DNA of 64,000 bases from Allodiplogaster sudhausi (taxonomy: Eukaryota > Nematoda > Chromadorea > Rhabditida > Diplogasteridae), in the NCBI GenBank assembly GCA_945643635.1, contig CALZFC010000101.1:529001-593000 (forward strand). Direction: 5' to 3'. The number at the start of each line of letters is the position of its first letter. The first letter of the stretch is position 1. Position numbers and translations under genes: made by a program. This document shows positions 33,619 to 45,113 of the stretch, one piece after another. The notes under the pieces were generated by a model. The model was not told the origin of the DNA, searched no databases, and saw only the letters and a list, made by a program, of their open reading frames with translations.

Positions 33619-35932
33619 TCAGCGGCTGCCGTAGCCGAGGTGGCTCTTCACCTGTGCCTCTTGCAGCTTCTGAATAGTATAATCATTTAAATTAAGAAGC
33701 AAACTAACAAATAATTTATAGTCATCAAACAGTAACCGATAAAATTGACCTTGTTTGCAGTGGCGAGCAGCTGCGGAGTGGCGCGGAGGCCTTCTTCCTT
33801 GCAGAGCAGGAAGACAGCCTCGATGAGCAGCACGAAAATGCTCTAAAACAACATCCAGTAAATTGGCATTTAAAACACACAAAAAGTTAACACAAAAAAA
33901 TTCAATACTTTGTTTTCTAATAATATTAATCTTTTTTAGCCAATGGAGACTGGCCTTTTGCTTGAGCACGCCGTAGCGGTGACGGCGGACAAACTCGATC
34001 GTCTCGAAGAGACGCGGCTGGCGCTTGACACGGAGCTGGAAGCGAGAGGGAGAGAGAGAGTGTAAGAGAGAGAGAGTGTAAGACAGGGAGAGGGAGAAAG
34101 TGAAAGAGAGAAAGAGAGAAGAAGAAGAGTGCCGACCTCTTTGGCGCAGATGCATGCGACGACGAGGCAGCCGGAGCGGCGGATGCCCGCCGCGCCGTGG
34201 ATCACGACGGGCGGCAGCTGCCAGGCAATCAAGATGAATACTTACTATTCCTTTTTATTCTCAATTTCAACTGAATATCTTGATATGATTCGGCATTCAG
34301 TTCTCAAGATCATCATCCAAATTGCTTGTCGCGCACTCTGCCGTCGTTGCTGGTCGAGGCCATCTGCTCCTCCACTTCGACTGCACGAACCAACGCAGCC
34401 AGCTTCTTCGCATCGAACGGCCGATCCGCCTAAGTTTTAAAATTTCGGAACTATTACTAATTAATAGTTGGTAAGTATTTAGCAAACTAGATGCGCGCTA
34501 GAAAAGGGAGAACTAGAGAGTGAGAGAAGTGAGAGAAGTGAGGTGAGAAGGGAGAGAGAGGAGGGAGAGGAGAGAGCGCTTAGAGTGGAGAGAAGCGAGA
34601 GAAGCGAGAGGAAAGAGCCGAAAACGCACCGCCCAGTTGGTGGCGTTGATGACTTGGATGACCCGCTCCTTGGCCTCACCCTTCTCCGGATTGAAGTTCT
34701 TCAGCCGCAGGTCGTGGCGGATGAGCCAGCCCTCCTTCTTCACAGAAATCGTCTTGAACACGAAGCGATTCTGGATCTGCAAAAAAATTGTTCAAATTCA
34801 ATCACCAAAAAAAGAAGTCTTAGAAAATTACATGAATATCAAAACAGAGTGCAAACGAGACAATTATTGAGCCAATTTTTACGAGTAGTAAAAATGCATG
34901 AGAAGAAGTAAAAGGTTAGCCTTGAGCTTCTTCTTCTCTCGCGCGTCGAAATACGGCGTGAATTCGACGCTGTTTCCCATGTCGCACACCGCGACGATCG
35001 TCTGGACCTTTTCACGAATTTGACTCATTTAGCATTCAAATTATATAATATTATGAATCTAAATCAATTGGTCAACGGATAATTTCAAATAAACTCTAAA
35101 AAGTTGCTCCTTTCATACTTTATGCTGCCAGAGCATGCGGCAGAAGTCGAGCTGGCTCTCTTCGGTCGGCGCCTGCAACCGAGAATGGACGGGTTGAAGT
35201 GCCAATCTCAATGCTAGCCTGCGTCAAGATGTACGACGCGAGGTGGCCGGGCGGGGAAATTCGCGTCGCGTGTATGTAGCTCGATATTTCGTTCTTGTCT
35301 TCCTGTAGGCAGAGAGGAAAGAAGAATGAGCAGGGGCCTGGGGAAAGAGAGGCTCACGGCCAGATGGAATTTATAGTAGTACCTTGCCCTTCTTGAGAAT
35401 GACCGCGCCTTCGTCGAAGAGAACCGCATTCTCGAAACGGTTCTTCTGAAAGTGAGACACTGAATGAGCAGTTGAGGGAGAATGAAGAACAGAGAGGGTT
35501 AGAGACAGAGAGACGGATAGATGGAGAGCGAGAGACTGGGTGTGATTGAGAGAAGCAGACGGACAGAGACGGCTCCGGGGAGGTCGCTGCAGCTCCATGC
35601 GATATGGCGTGCGTAGTGGTTGATGTAGACGTGCTCCTTCATCAGCCCGTCGTGCTCAGATTTCAGCTCGCCGTCTCCGCCTTCAATTCCAGCTAATTTA
35701 TTCATATTCTCCAATTATTATATTAAAGCCGAGCTCTTTAATTTGTTCGTTCAACTATTGCAGTCTTAGCACACGAACCGGCAGAAACGAGGCCAGAAAA
35801 CTTGGTGACCGAAACGCCGAGGAGGGAGTTTTGTTTGCCAGCTGGAACAGAAGCAAAATGAGAACAATGGCAGGGGGTCGAAAGAGAAATGACGTCATTT
35901 ACCATAAAAGCATTGGAGGATTGTTCTGACAC
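33619..35932 (-). CDS. PTP-like pseudophosphatase C
   Basis: A third PTP-domain gene. The likely start is the ATG at 35932 (MSEQSSNAFM), 84 bp below a TATA box (36016-36023); an alternative start is 35714 (MENMNKLAGIEGG). Exons then give GDGELKSEHDGLMKEHVYIN, KNRFENAVLFDEGAVILKKG, EDKNEISSYIHATRISPPGH, APTEESQLDFCRMLWQHK, VQTIVAVCDMGNSVEFTPYF, EGWLIRHDLRLKNF, RVIQVINATNW, ADRPFDAKKLAALVRAVEVE, then LPPVVIHGAAGIRRSGCLVV, RQPRLFETIEFVRRHRYGVL and a C-terminus ending VKSHLGYGSR. The PTP loop is HGAAGIRRS: the Cys is Gly (codon 34194-34196) while the Arg is kept. The WPD loop reads W-A-D. It is therefore predicted to be catalytically dead but may still bind phosphotyrosine. It is diverged from copies A and B. 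Confidence 0.85.
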
Positions 35933-36015
35933 ATTGCAGAAGAGGCAGCGGAGGATAGAGAGCAGACAACCGGAGGAGCGCAGGAATGTAATGCCGGTTT
36001 CTCGAATGAGGTCTG

Positions 36016-36023
36016 CTTTTATA
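36016..36023 (-). promoter_or_regulatory. TATA box of PTP-like gene C
   Basis: TATAAAAG on the minus strand, 84 bp upstream of the ATG at 35932; this supports the upstream start rather than 35714. Confidence 0.6.
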
Positions 36024-36315
36024 GAGCTCAGTTGGCACTTTAGTTATGCTAATGAAGGTACTTTAGCATGAGTTTGCATGAGCTTTCGAACACAATTTGG
36101 TATTTTATGCAAATTATAATTCATGAATATTATGAAAATACATAACAAGAACGTGTAATCCTAGTAATGTGGACGATATTCGAGGAATTCAACAATAAAT
36201 TCAACTCTTGGGCTGTGTAATTTTCTTTGTCCTTTGCTCGAACTACACACGATCCTTTCCCAGATCTCTCCATCTCCCAATCAGCCTTCCTCTCTCATTT
36301 CCCATCTCATCTCAG

Positions 36316-37817
36316 ATGGCGCGTGGCTGCTTCGCGTTTCTGTGCATTTCTTCATCCATGATCGAATTCCTCCTCAATGTCAGCAAAATTAATTTGTGAA
36401 ATTAAATAAATGTGCAAACGAGAAAACAGGGAAATAGCTTATAGAGAACTTAAGAGATCTTTCTTCTCTCTTAAGATTTTGATATTCGCTGTCGTCGGCC
36501 TCGCAACGATTGCGAATTGCACGAGAAAGAGAAAGGATTCGGGCTGCTGGGCCAGCGGGCGGACAAGAGCATCCGAGGGGAGATATTCCTAGGACAAGAG
36601 CATCCGAGGGGAGATATTCCTAGGACAAGAGCATCCGAGGGGAGATATTCCTAGGACAAGAGCATCCGAGGGGAGATATTCCTAGGACAGGAGCATCCGA
36701 GGGGAGATATTCCTAGGACAAGAGCATCCGAGGGGAGATATTCCTAGGACAAGAGCATCCGAGGGGAGATATTCCTAGGACAAGAGCATCCGAGGGGAGA
36801 TATTCCTGGGACAAGAGCATCCGAGGGGAGATATTCCTAGGACAAGAGCATCCGAGGGGAGATATTCCTAGGACAAGAGCATCCGAGGGGAGATATTCCT
36901 AGGACAAGAGCATCCGAGGCAATTGGAAAAGAACCTATTTCACAAATATGCATGCAAATTAATAAGTTGTTAATGAATTACGTGAATTGTTGAGAACTGA
37001 TGTAAGTAGAGATTGCATTGAAAGGAGTGCCTCGTCTGTCGACCCGCCGCCGTGAAGATCTCCTCGGTTACTCATTCTTCGCTTGAATCGGCAGCTGAAA
37101 GGGCAGAAGAAGAACGGAATCTCGACTCTTCCCCCGCGCAGCCAGCTCAAGCAGTCCAAGGTCGGCGGTGGCCAGTTTATTCCTGGGGTTTTCTTAATTG
37201 AGATATGTAGCTTCATTATTTGGAGCTCTTTTCAGATGAAACCTTTTTGAAAAATGCTTGCCATTACGTCATCAAAAGAATGATTTATTAAATGGAATTT
37301 CACATCAACGATTAAAGTAAAGCAACAACTTAAAATCCAATAAAATCCAATCATTTTAGACTCCGTTAGCCGAAGACAAAGATGACGTGAGTTTGATAAC
37401 TTCCTTCTGTAATCCATTCGCCTGGTTTTGTGAGGAAATGCAAATCTGAATTTTTTTAAATGTTACAACAAAAACATAGATTTTATATAATTAATAATTT
37501 ATTCTATGTTAATATGTTTGCAGACGCAACAGGAGAGCCGCCAGAGCAAGCTATCGCAACCGGAAATGAGTGACAACAACTACGAATCCGTCAACTCAGT
37601 GTCGAACGACGAGCTATTCAAGGTTATTGGCCACGCCCACCCGTCCAGATCGTTTTAATCACGTTCCTCAGTCGCATATTTGCCAATTACAAGCAAGCAT
37701 AATTATATTAGCTATAAATAATGAGAACTATTATATTAGCTATAAATAATGAGAAAGCTTGAGGCGCTTTCAAAAGAAGAGCGAAAGGTGCTGATTGTGA
37801 GTGCAATGGGAGGATAG
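36316..37817 (+). CDS. Putative small membrane protein gene interrupted by minisatellite
   Basis: Unrecognised. The proposed exons are MARGCFAFLCISSSMIEFLL (ATG 36316), ILIFAVVGLATIANCTRKRK (a hydrophobic anchor followed by basic residues), then after the minisatellite QLKGQKKNGISTLPPRSQLK, TQQESRQSKLSQPEMSDNNY with ESVNSVSNDELFK (37525-37623), and LEALSKEERKVLIVSAMGG with stop at 37817. Phases agree for exons 1-2 and for the last three. It looks like a one-pass membrane protein with a basic, Gln/Ser-rich cytoplasmic tail. The 31-bp array has no GT donor and brings a stop in the entering frame, so the gene may be broken, or the array may be spliced in a way I cannot see. Confidence 0.4.
36562..36919. 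repeat. 31-bp minisatellite, about 11.5 copies
   Basis: The unit is GACAAGAGCATCCGAGGGGA followed by GATATTCCTAG. Copies differ at only one or two positions (for example GACAGG once and CCTGGG once). The unit is not a multiple of three and each unit has a TAG in one frame. Confidence 0.95.
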
Positions 37818-38675
37818 GCTCCGCCCTCTTCCTCCTCTCCCCCCCCCCTCACTCTTCCTCTTCTTGCACCACAACGAGATAAAGTGAGTTGTGAGGATTC
37901 CCGATTTCGTTTTTCCATTGATCAGATCTTGCAACTATTGGTATGCAAAGAAAAAAAAAATTACATATGAAAATTTTCTTATTTGGCGGACACGTTATTT
38001 AACCACATTCTTAAATGAGCAAAATTAAATGAAAACGAGTGTCCAGATGCTATTAATTGTCTAGTCCTTACTAATTGTATGACCTCTTCGAAAAAATGAA
38101 TGATATCGTCTTTTCCCGCCTCTGTATCCCTTTCTCTATACCCTTCTCGTTTGAGAGTACTTCATACTTCAGTACCGCTCAGCGGCTGCGTGCCAAAGAG
38201 GCCGACCGAAATTGAGTACTATAAATGCTTTGTTTTCAGAATTCATTATTATTTTCGTGTTCAGTGTAATTTTCTGCGTCGAAGAAGCTCCAAAGCTTTA
38301 CAAAATAATGCTTATTCGCCAAAATAGAAAGTCTTGTAAAATTATTTCACTGAAACGAATGCACATTCACGCACTACGAATTTCGGCGAATATGCATTAT
38401 TTTGTTCTTGAGCTTATTTGATGCGGAAAATTATGCGTCTATTTTTTTTTGGTCCAATAAAGTAATATTTATGTACATTGGTGTTGAGAAGCCAAACTTA
38501 TTGGCTTCGATCTGGCGACGGTAAAGCAATTTGCCCTATAATCGACAGTATCATTCGCTCTCAACGAGAGGCTCCTTCATGATGTTTTACTGTTATAGGA
38601 CTACAAAAATATAAAACAAACATTTTATACGACAAATAATGAGCGGAGAAGGGAGAGGAAGACTGGGCAGGGACG
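37818..38675. other. Intergenic
   Basis: AT-rich, with a short C-run at 37838. From 38268 it is homologous to 50743 onward. The sequence GAGGCTCC at 38568-38575 is the empty-site counterpart of the MITE insertion at 51116. Confidence 0.5.
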
Positions 38676-39504
38676 TTAGTAGTTGGCCTTGGAGGCACGA
38701 CGAGCAGTGCGGAGCTCCTCGTTGTGGTATTCGGAAGGCTTGTCGACATTCTGGCGGAGATTGACCGTTCCCGTCTTGAGGGCGGCAACGGCGCGGCTGA
38801 GGGACTCGCTGGAGGCATCTGGAAAGTGGCTAGATTGAGGGTTTCAAGGAGTCAAAGAAGTTCATTGGAATAATTCCAGAAAATAATCGTTGATTCGAAC
38901 CGCGCGGCCGCTGGACGCAGGGGCCGCGAAGCTGGCAGGGGCCGCGTAGCTGGCCTGTGCCAGCTGCTGGATTTCCTGATGCTGGCTGCGAAGGCCATGG
39001 CCAGTCCCGGATTGCGAATTCTGTCCGCGACCTCCCTGCCCAAGATTGTTCTCCTGCTGATTCGCCTGCTCCTCATAAGTCGACTGCTGCTTCTGCTTGT
39101 TCTGCGCGGAAGGCGCGTACATCGAAGGGATCTGCAGTGGAATTAGAATTAGATCGATGATTTTGATATCACTGACGACGTGTCGGCTTTCGGGGGCCTG
39201 CGTGCTGTTGTTGTAGATCTGCTGAGAACCGTAGATCACAGGGGGAGGCTGCTGAGAACGAGCGCCAGCCTGGAAAGAGAGATGGAGGGAGAAGCGGATG
39301 AGAGAATGAGAAAAGAGAGAGAGAAAGATTAAGGAATGAGGAAAAGAGGGAGAGAAGAGATTAAATGAGAAGAAAGGAAAGCGAACCCATGCATTATTCA
39401 TCGAGATGCCTGACTGTGCAGGGGCAGCGGAGCCATGAGCCGAGGCCAGGTGCTCTGAAGGAAACCAAGTTAATCCGAACAACTATTTGTAAATATGTGG
39501 TAAT
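38268..39504. repeat. Source segment of second segmental duplication
   Basis: Homologous to 50743-53126, from AATTTTCTGCGTCGAAGAAG to AACAACTATTTGTAAATATG and GGTAAT. Covers the 3' flank and last exons of the Tyr/Pro/Gln-rich gene. Confidence 0.8.
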
Positions 39505-40982
39505 TCTCACGGCCAGAGCGAACTCCTCCAGCACGGGGAGCTTGAGGGGCATAAGAAGAGATCTTCTGCTGGTAGGCCGGCGGCAGGGAATCCATTGCGT
39601 AGATCGAAGGCTTAGCACCCTCAAATTAATTGTACTGGTCTTAATTCTGAAAATAAGAGTTTCCACCAGGGAATGGTTCTGTGGAGCGGCCTGAGCTGAG
39701 TCAGCATTGTAGAATGCCGGCTGTTGCTGTTCATTCTAAAAAGTAAATTTCTAAAGTGATCTTTTCATTCTTTTTCGAGGATCTTATAAAACTGACGCGG
39801 CTCTCGAAGAGGTTCGGCAGATCACGGATTTCGACCTGAGAGTCGGCGCTCAAATCGCGCTTGTTCTGGGTGATCGGCTGGTAGATAGAGTTCGAGGCCG
39901 GCTGGGGAGGGGCGGAGCCGTGCATCAGCTGCAAATTTTTCCTATTTAAAATCAAATTACTATTTTCTATATTTCTTACTAATTTAATTGTATTTCTCCT
40001 AAAGACCTGAGGAGAAGACTGGTTGGCAGGCGCATGAACAACGTAGTTCTGGGCTTGAGGGGGAGCATTGTAGATGACACCCTGCAACGCAATCAATGAT
40101 TCGTTCTCCGATTACGGTAAACTGCTTTCGTGCCAGGACCTGCTGCTGGAGAGGAGCGGGCGGCGCGTACTGGCGAGGCTGATTGTATGCGGAGAGTCCA
40201 CTGGCCGGGATGTACTCGGAGTAGACTGCAGGGCCTGAATAAAGCGAGACCGATCTTGGTTTATGGATCTTCTTTTAATGAATCCAATGAGAATGCATTT
40301 ATACTATTGTTTAGGAAGAGATTCGGCGGTAGCGAACTTACTCTGTTCAGGATGAGGAGCTGGAGCATGCTGGGCAATCTGATACTGCGGCGGAACGTGT
40401 CCGACAGGAGGCTGGGCATATCCGACAAGGGGTGGAGCGTATCCCATAGGGGCGGAGCGTATCCAGCAGAGGGCGGGGCATATCCGGCAGGGGGCGGGGC
40501 ATATCCGGCAGGAGGCGGGGCATATCCGGCATTAGGCGGAGCGTATGCAGTCGGGGTCTGAGCGTATCCAACGGGGGGCTGAGCACCAGGAGGAGCGGCA
40601 AATGCAGACGGCGCTCCCGATGCGAAGTATACAGGAGAAGGTCCCTGAAAATATTTATTAATTATTTCGCAATATCTTTACCTTTTTTGCATTGTTCAGA
40701 TTTTTTTCACACTGAAAGTGATCTAGCAATCCACGATGGAGAACAGAGAAGAGCTGACCGCAGCTGCGTATTGCGGTGCCGGGTACGCCTGCATGGGAAT
40801 CGCGGTGAGAAGAGAGGCTGAAGACGCTGCTCGAGTCGTCACCGAAGGCTGGCCGTAGCTGCAAAATATATTTTCTTTCTTTATTCGTTTTAGGTCAATT
40901 GAAATTGATACATATTTTAGTGATAAAGAATTGGGAATATTGACCCGCCGGCGTAGAAAGAAGGCGCGTAATATCCAGCCAT
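38676..40982 (-). CDS. Tyr/Pro/Ala/Gln-rich low-complexity protein
   Basis: The ATG at 40982 gives MAGYYAPSFYAGG, then SYGQPSVTTRAASSASLL, GPSPVYFASGAPSAFAAPPG and a block of AGYAPPP heptads (21-bp repeats near 40420-40565). Later exons are NQPRQYAPPAPLQQQ, GVIYNAPPQAQNYVVHAPAN, RDLSADSQVEIRDLPNLF, KPSIYAMDSLPPAYQQKISS, SQQPPPVIYGSQQIYN, YAPSAQNKQKQQSTYEEQAN, QASYAAPASFAAPASSGRAV and a charged last exon, LRQNVDKPSEYHNEELRTAR ending SKANY. There is no signal peptide, so it may be a cytoplasmic, prion-like or scaffold protein; function unknown. The last exon is more ordered than the rest. A truncated duplicate at 52023-53105 carries extra exons absent here. About twelve exons; introns are CT-rich on the coding strand. 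Confidence 0.75.
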
Positions 40983-41512
40983 TCCTTGGAAGATGACACT
41001 CGAGACGAAGATACCAGGTCGGGATGAAGAGCGGGCAGCGAATGGATCTTCCCAGGCTGGCAGCCACTTTTATTCCGCTTTCGTGGAACTTTCCAGAAAA
41101 ACTCTCGAAAGTACATCAATTAGAATTCATAGTGCTGACCTTTCCGAAGTGCAATTTCGTGACATTTTCTAGGTATGTTTCAAGAATTATCTCACAGTAA
41201 CAGTTGAATGAAGAATACCTGCACTAAAAGAGCTTTTGCACTTTATTTAATGTTCTGGAACAAACTTTAGAAATTTAGATAAAGTTTTATTGGGGCATCC
41301 TGATCCATTTCCTCAGTTCCAAATCATTTCGACTTCATTCACCGTTGGCGAGAAGTCGGATCTCGCATTTCTCTCTCAATCGAGGAAATTGTGTCAAGCC
41401 ATCGGATTTCTCGCTAGCACGCATCCATTTTGTTGTCTCTTTTATTCATTCCAATAAGCTAAGTAAAAAATATGAAGTGACTAGTGAATTATTCCAAAGA
41501 CGTAGAGAAGAA
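40983..41512. other. Shared upstream region of two divergent genes
   Basis: Lies between the minus-strand Tyr/Pro-rich gene and the plus-strand PP1-like gene. An AATAAAAG-like TATA candidate on the minus strand is near 41066-41073. Otherwise no element recognised. Confidence 0.4.
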
Positions 41513-43745
41513 ATGATATTGAAGATGAAGAATATCTTTGAGAGAGTGAAGAATGACTCTTCTGCTCCGCAACAAACCCAACGAGCGGCCGGAACTCGAC
41601 CGAAACGCGGATGTCGTTTTCGCGAGCGACCACCAAGTCAAGGTTCGCCTTTTGGACTAGAACTCATATTCAATCGATTATGAATATCACTCAGCCTGAA
41701 AACTCCTTAGAAATACTTCGTCTTCAGCTCGAGACTTGGGTCGATTCTGTGATCTCACGGCTCGTTGGCTGGAGCTGCGAGGAATGCCAAGTCAGATGAT
41801 TGAACTTTCGCCAATGAAAAAGAATTAAATTATTTTTGAGGCGCTCTTTACGCTCTCCGAGGTCAAGGAACTCTGCTACCGCGTCCGCGAAGTCTTCTGG
41901 AGCCAGCCGATGCTCATGGAGGTTGACGGCGTACTCTTCGATAACAAGAACTATTGTATAAGAAAGGATGTATAGAAAAAGAAAGAATAATAAAAATAAT
42001 AAGCAGCCCACAAATACGGGAGAATAATTATATTTAACATAATATTATTTATATTCACAATTTTCAGGTGAAGGCGCCGGCTGCGGCGACATCCACGGGC
42101 AGTACATGGATCTCCTCACGATCTTCGCCATCAATGGCTTCCCGCCAAAGCACCACTACGTCTTCTGTGGTGAGGAGAGGTAGGGAGAGAAAGAGTATGG
42201 GAGGAGGAGAGGGAGAGAGAAAGAGTATGGGAGGAGGAGAGGGAGAGAGAAAGAGTATGGGAGAAGAGGGAAAGAGAGAACGAGAGGGAGAGGGAAGATA
42301 GAGAAAGAGTATGAGAGGATGAGAGGGGAGAGAGAGAGAGAAAGCGGGATTGAGAGAAGAGAGGGAAGAGCTGAAGAAGCATCACTACAGCTGCAGCAGC
42401 GTGAAGAGGAGAGAAAGAGCAGGGGATTCGGGGAGAATGGGAATAAAGAAAAGAGTTGAGTGATTTGCTTTTATTGCTCAGGTGACTACGTCGACCGTGG
42501 CGAGTTCTCCCTGGAATGCATTATGCTCCTCTTCGCCTACAAGGCTCGCCATTTTAATGGAATAATTGGGGATCACTGAAAAAAAAATTATGTGAGATTT
42601 CAAACTGCCGCGGCCCTTCGCATTCTCACATCCTCGCAGCGGGAAATGAGTGTGCCCAGTGGTGAACGCGGTCATTCAAACCTGCGTTCATTATTTTTCG
42701 CAGATCATAATGCTTAAACTAATAATTAACAAAGCAAATTTAACACTATAACGAGAATTAAAAATTACAGCTGCGCTTCCCAAAAGACATCACCCTGCTC
42801 CGTGGGAATCACGAGTCGCGCCCCGTCAACATCACCTACGGATTCATGGTCGAGGTCAAGAGTCGGTGAGTCTGCAAGGGAGCTTTTTGTCCACTTTGGC
42901 ACTCGCCGCACCAGTGGACACACCAAAAGTCCTCTGGCAGGTACTCGATGGGCCTGTACGAGCTGATCAACCAAGTCTTCGAGTGCATGCACATCGCGGC
43001 CCGCGTTTCCCGTGCCATTCTCTTCATGCACGGAGGAATCTCCGAGGAGCTCGTCCATCTCGAGGATGTCCGTTCTTTTTGGCAATGGGCCAAGTCGACT
43101 TTTTGGCAAGATTCCAAAAGATTTCCATAATCTTCGAAGAGGTAGATCATCCTCAGATCAACCACATCATGCGTCCGTACGAGATTCCGGACGTGGGAGT
43201 CATGGCCGACCTGACGTGGTCCGATCCGGATGCCAACATCCAGATGTTCGCAGAGTCGCCGAGGGGCGCCGCGCATCTCTTCGGGGCCAAGGTTTGAGGG
43301 GGAGGGAGAGAGGAAGGGTTGGAGAAAGAGTATGGGAGAGGGAGAGAGTAAGGGGAGAGGAGAAGACTGTGAGAGAAAGGGAGGAGTGAGGAAGTTAAGG
43401 AGGAAGAGTATGGGAGAGTGAGAATGTAAGGGGAGAGGAGAAGAGTGTGAGAGAAAGGAAGGAGTGAGGAAGGGAAGGAGGAAGAGTATGGGAGAGTGAG
43501 AATGTAAGGGGAGAGGAGAAGAGTGTGAGAGAAAGGGAGGAGTGAGGAAGAGTAGGAAAAAGAGCATGGGAAAGTGAGAGGGTGTAGGGGAGAGAGAAGG
43601 AGGGAAGGAGAGATGGGAGGCATTCAGGCACTCGACCAGTTCCTCGAGAAGCACAACCTCAAAATGATCGTCCGCGCCCACCAGGTCATCCCGAATGGAT
43701 ACGAGTTCTTCCACGAGCAGAAGCTGGTTAGGGTCTATCTCTGAT

Positions 43746-43796
<51 letters not shown>

Positions 43797-44080
43797 TTTC
43801 CTCTCTTCTCAGGTGACAATCTTCTCTGCTCCCTGCTACGGTGGCTCAGACAACAAGGCTGCAGTGCTCAACGTCGACAAACAATTGGTGAGTGCGCTAC
43901 AAAATATCACAAACTAAATTATAAAATTAGAAAATATTACATCCGCACCAAATATTTAATTCTATTTCAGCTTCAATTGCTATTTGATCATTTTCTATAC
44001 AAGTGAAATCATTTCGATCTCAGCAGTGCTCCTTCACGATCTTCGACAAGAAGGCGGTGCAGAAGGAGAAGGAGAAGTAG
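41513..44080 (+). CDS. Divergent PP1-like Ser/Thr phosphatase
   Basis: About nine exons encode a PPP-family phosphatase distinct from the palindrome copies. The N-terminal extension begins [15 protein letters not shown], with [12 protein letters not shown], then [20 protein letters not shown] and [20 protein letters not shown]. An insertion, FDNKNYCEGAGC, precedes GDIHGQ. Then come [90 protein letters not shown] and [19 protein letters not shown]; it ends QKEKEK with TAG at 44080. Metal-binding and catalytic residues are kept, but APNYCG is APCYGG. After LLFAYK the only usable donor is GC (AAG/GCTCGC), close to a MITE. Two introns are GA-rich on the coding strand, against the trend elsewhere in the window. 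Confidence 0.85.
42565..42712. mobile_element. Degenerate MITE in PP1-like intron
   Basis: GGGGATCACTGAAAAAAAAA and the following ATTATGTGAGATTTCAAACTG resemble the left part of the element at 49425-49611 (GCGATCACCGAAAAATTATG). The shared centre has CCTTCGCATTCTCACATCC and GCGGTCATTCAAACCTGCG. The ends have drifted. It begins about 20 bp after the odd GC donor. Confidence 0.5.
43295..43620. repeat. GA-rich tandem repeats in PP1-like intron
   Basis: About three diverged units of roughly 80 bp, each containing GGAAGAGTATGGGAGAGTGA, fill nearly the entire intron. A related GAAAGAGTATGGGAGGAGGA array lies at 42175-42330 in an earlier intron. Confidence 0.75.
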
Positions 44081-44475
44081 TAGCAGAGACTTCCTTCTGG
44101 CTCTACCGTATAACTCTTCAAATTCTCTGTCACATCCCTCTCCTCCTCTCGTCCACTCCTCCACTTTGTCCGCTTCTTATAAAGGTTCTGCCGCACGTTT
44201 CACAATGAGTTGCGCATTGGCCATTCCCACTCTAGCAGACAACAAACAATAAATGGTCCCTTTTGTGCATGTCAGGTATTTTGCCGACGGGACTTCAGTC
44301 AACCTCGAGGTCAATGTAGAATTCCCAAGTCTTCCGGAGCATTCCTTGAAAAGTGTCGTCCTCTCGTCTTTGTCGCTTGGTTATTTTATGCCATCACAGC
44401 TTTTCATCTCCACGGTGTGGAGGAGCACTTCTTATCTATAGTTGCCCAAAACTTTTCATTCAGAATAAAGCGTAC
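44081..44475. other. Intergenic, left end of segmental duplication B
   Basis: Homology with copy A begins near 44305. A 62-codon open frame (44253-44441) falls in it but is not kept open in A, so I do not call it a gene. Confidence 0.45.
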
Positions 44476-44811
44476 GGAGTTAGCCGCTGCTCGTCCACTC
44501 TCGTTGGTTCTTGAAGATATCTCGCCCTTCTGGCCACTCCGTCTACATTGGCTTCATCCCGTACCAGGCAACTGAGAACGACAATGGCAACTTCTTCAGC
44601 CATCCACGCAACGTCATGAACGTGAGGTATGTGTGGGTGGTTGCTGCCGCTCTCCTTTGTATACTCCTCGTACTCCAGACTTGTGTATGACCGCGAGATC
44701 GGACGGCCAAAGGAATTCAGTTTCTGTGAGTTTGCTGACGAGGCGATCGCACAGCTCAACGGCGCCGACTTCAATGGCCGCGCTCTCCGCGTGATCCTCG
44801 CTAACCGCTGA
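44476..44811 (+). pseudogene. Orphan RRM segment resembling CstF-64 N-terminus
   Basis: Two exons give one RNA-recognition motif: SGHSVYIGFIPYQATENDNG and NVMNVR, a short intron (44631 to about 44682), then LVYDREIGRPKEFSFCEFAD and LNGADFNGRALRVILANR with TGA at 44811. The order and motifs match the RRM of cleavage stimulation factor subunit 2 (CSTF2, CPF-2), but the RNP motifs are damaged (the NDNGNFFSHPRN region). No ATG in frame is seen and everything after the RRM is missing. It is absent from duplication copy A, so it was inserted into B or deleted from A. A partial gene copy is the likeliest reading. Confidence 0.6.
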
Positions 44812-45113
44812 TCAGCAGCGCTCTTCTTTGCAAAACATCTTTCTTGACCTCCTATTTATTCCGTCGTTTGCCCCTGGGCTCACCATCAGCCTTGACGTCT
44901 GATAAATGCGAAAGACAGTGAGAAAAAAGTAATCATTTTATTCCAAGCAGTAGTTTATAAAAGTTCACAAAATATACAACTCATTTAAAATGTACACACT
45001 CAAGCATTGTATAACAACTGAAAGAATCGGTGGGGGGCGGGGGACGAGATTACAAAGTGTGCCAGGTGAAAAGGAATTAGCAGAGGAGGGCAGGGAAGGG
45101 CAGGAGGGTCTCA
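44812..45113. other. Short intergenic gap
   Basis: 3' flank shared with copy A from about 44915 (AGACAGTGA onwards). No gene. Confidence 0.4.

Noticed and set aside
36562..36919. Possible CRISPR array from regular 31-bp units
   Set aside because: The units are directly adjacent with no unique spacers, and the genome is eukaryotic; it is a minisatellite.
42836..43819. 327-codon minus-strand open frame opposite the PP1-like gene
   Set aside because: Antisense shadow of exons plus GA-rich introns; the plus strand carries the PP1 motifs.
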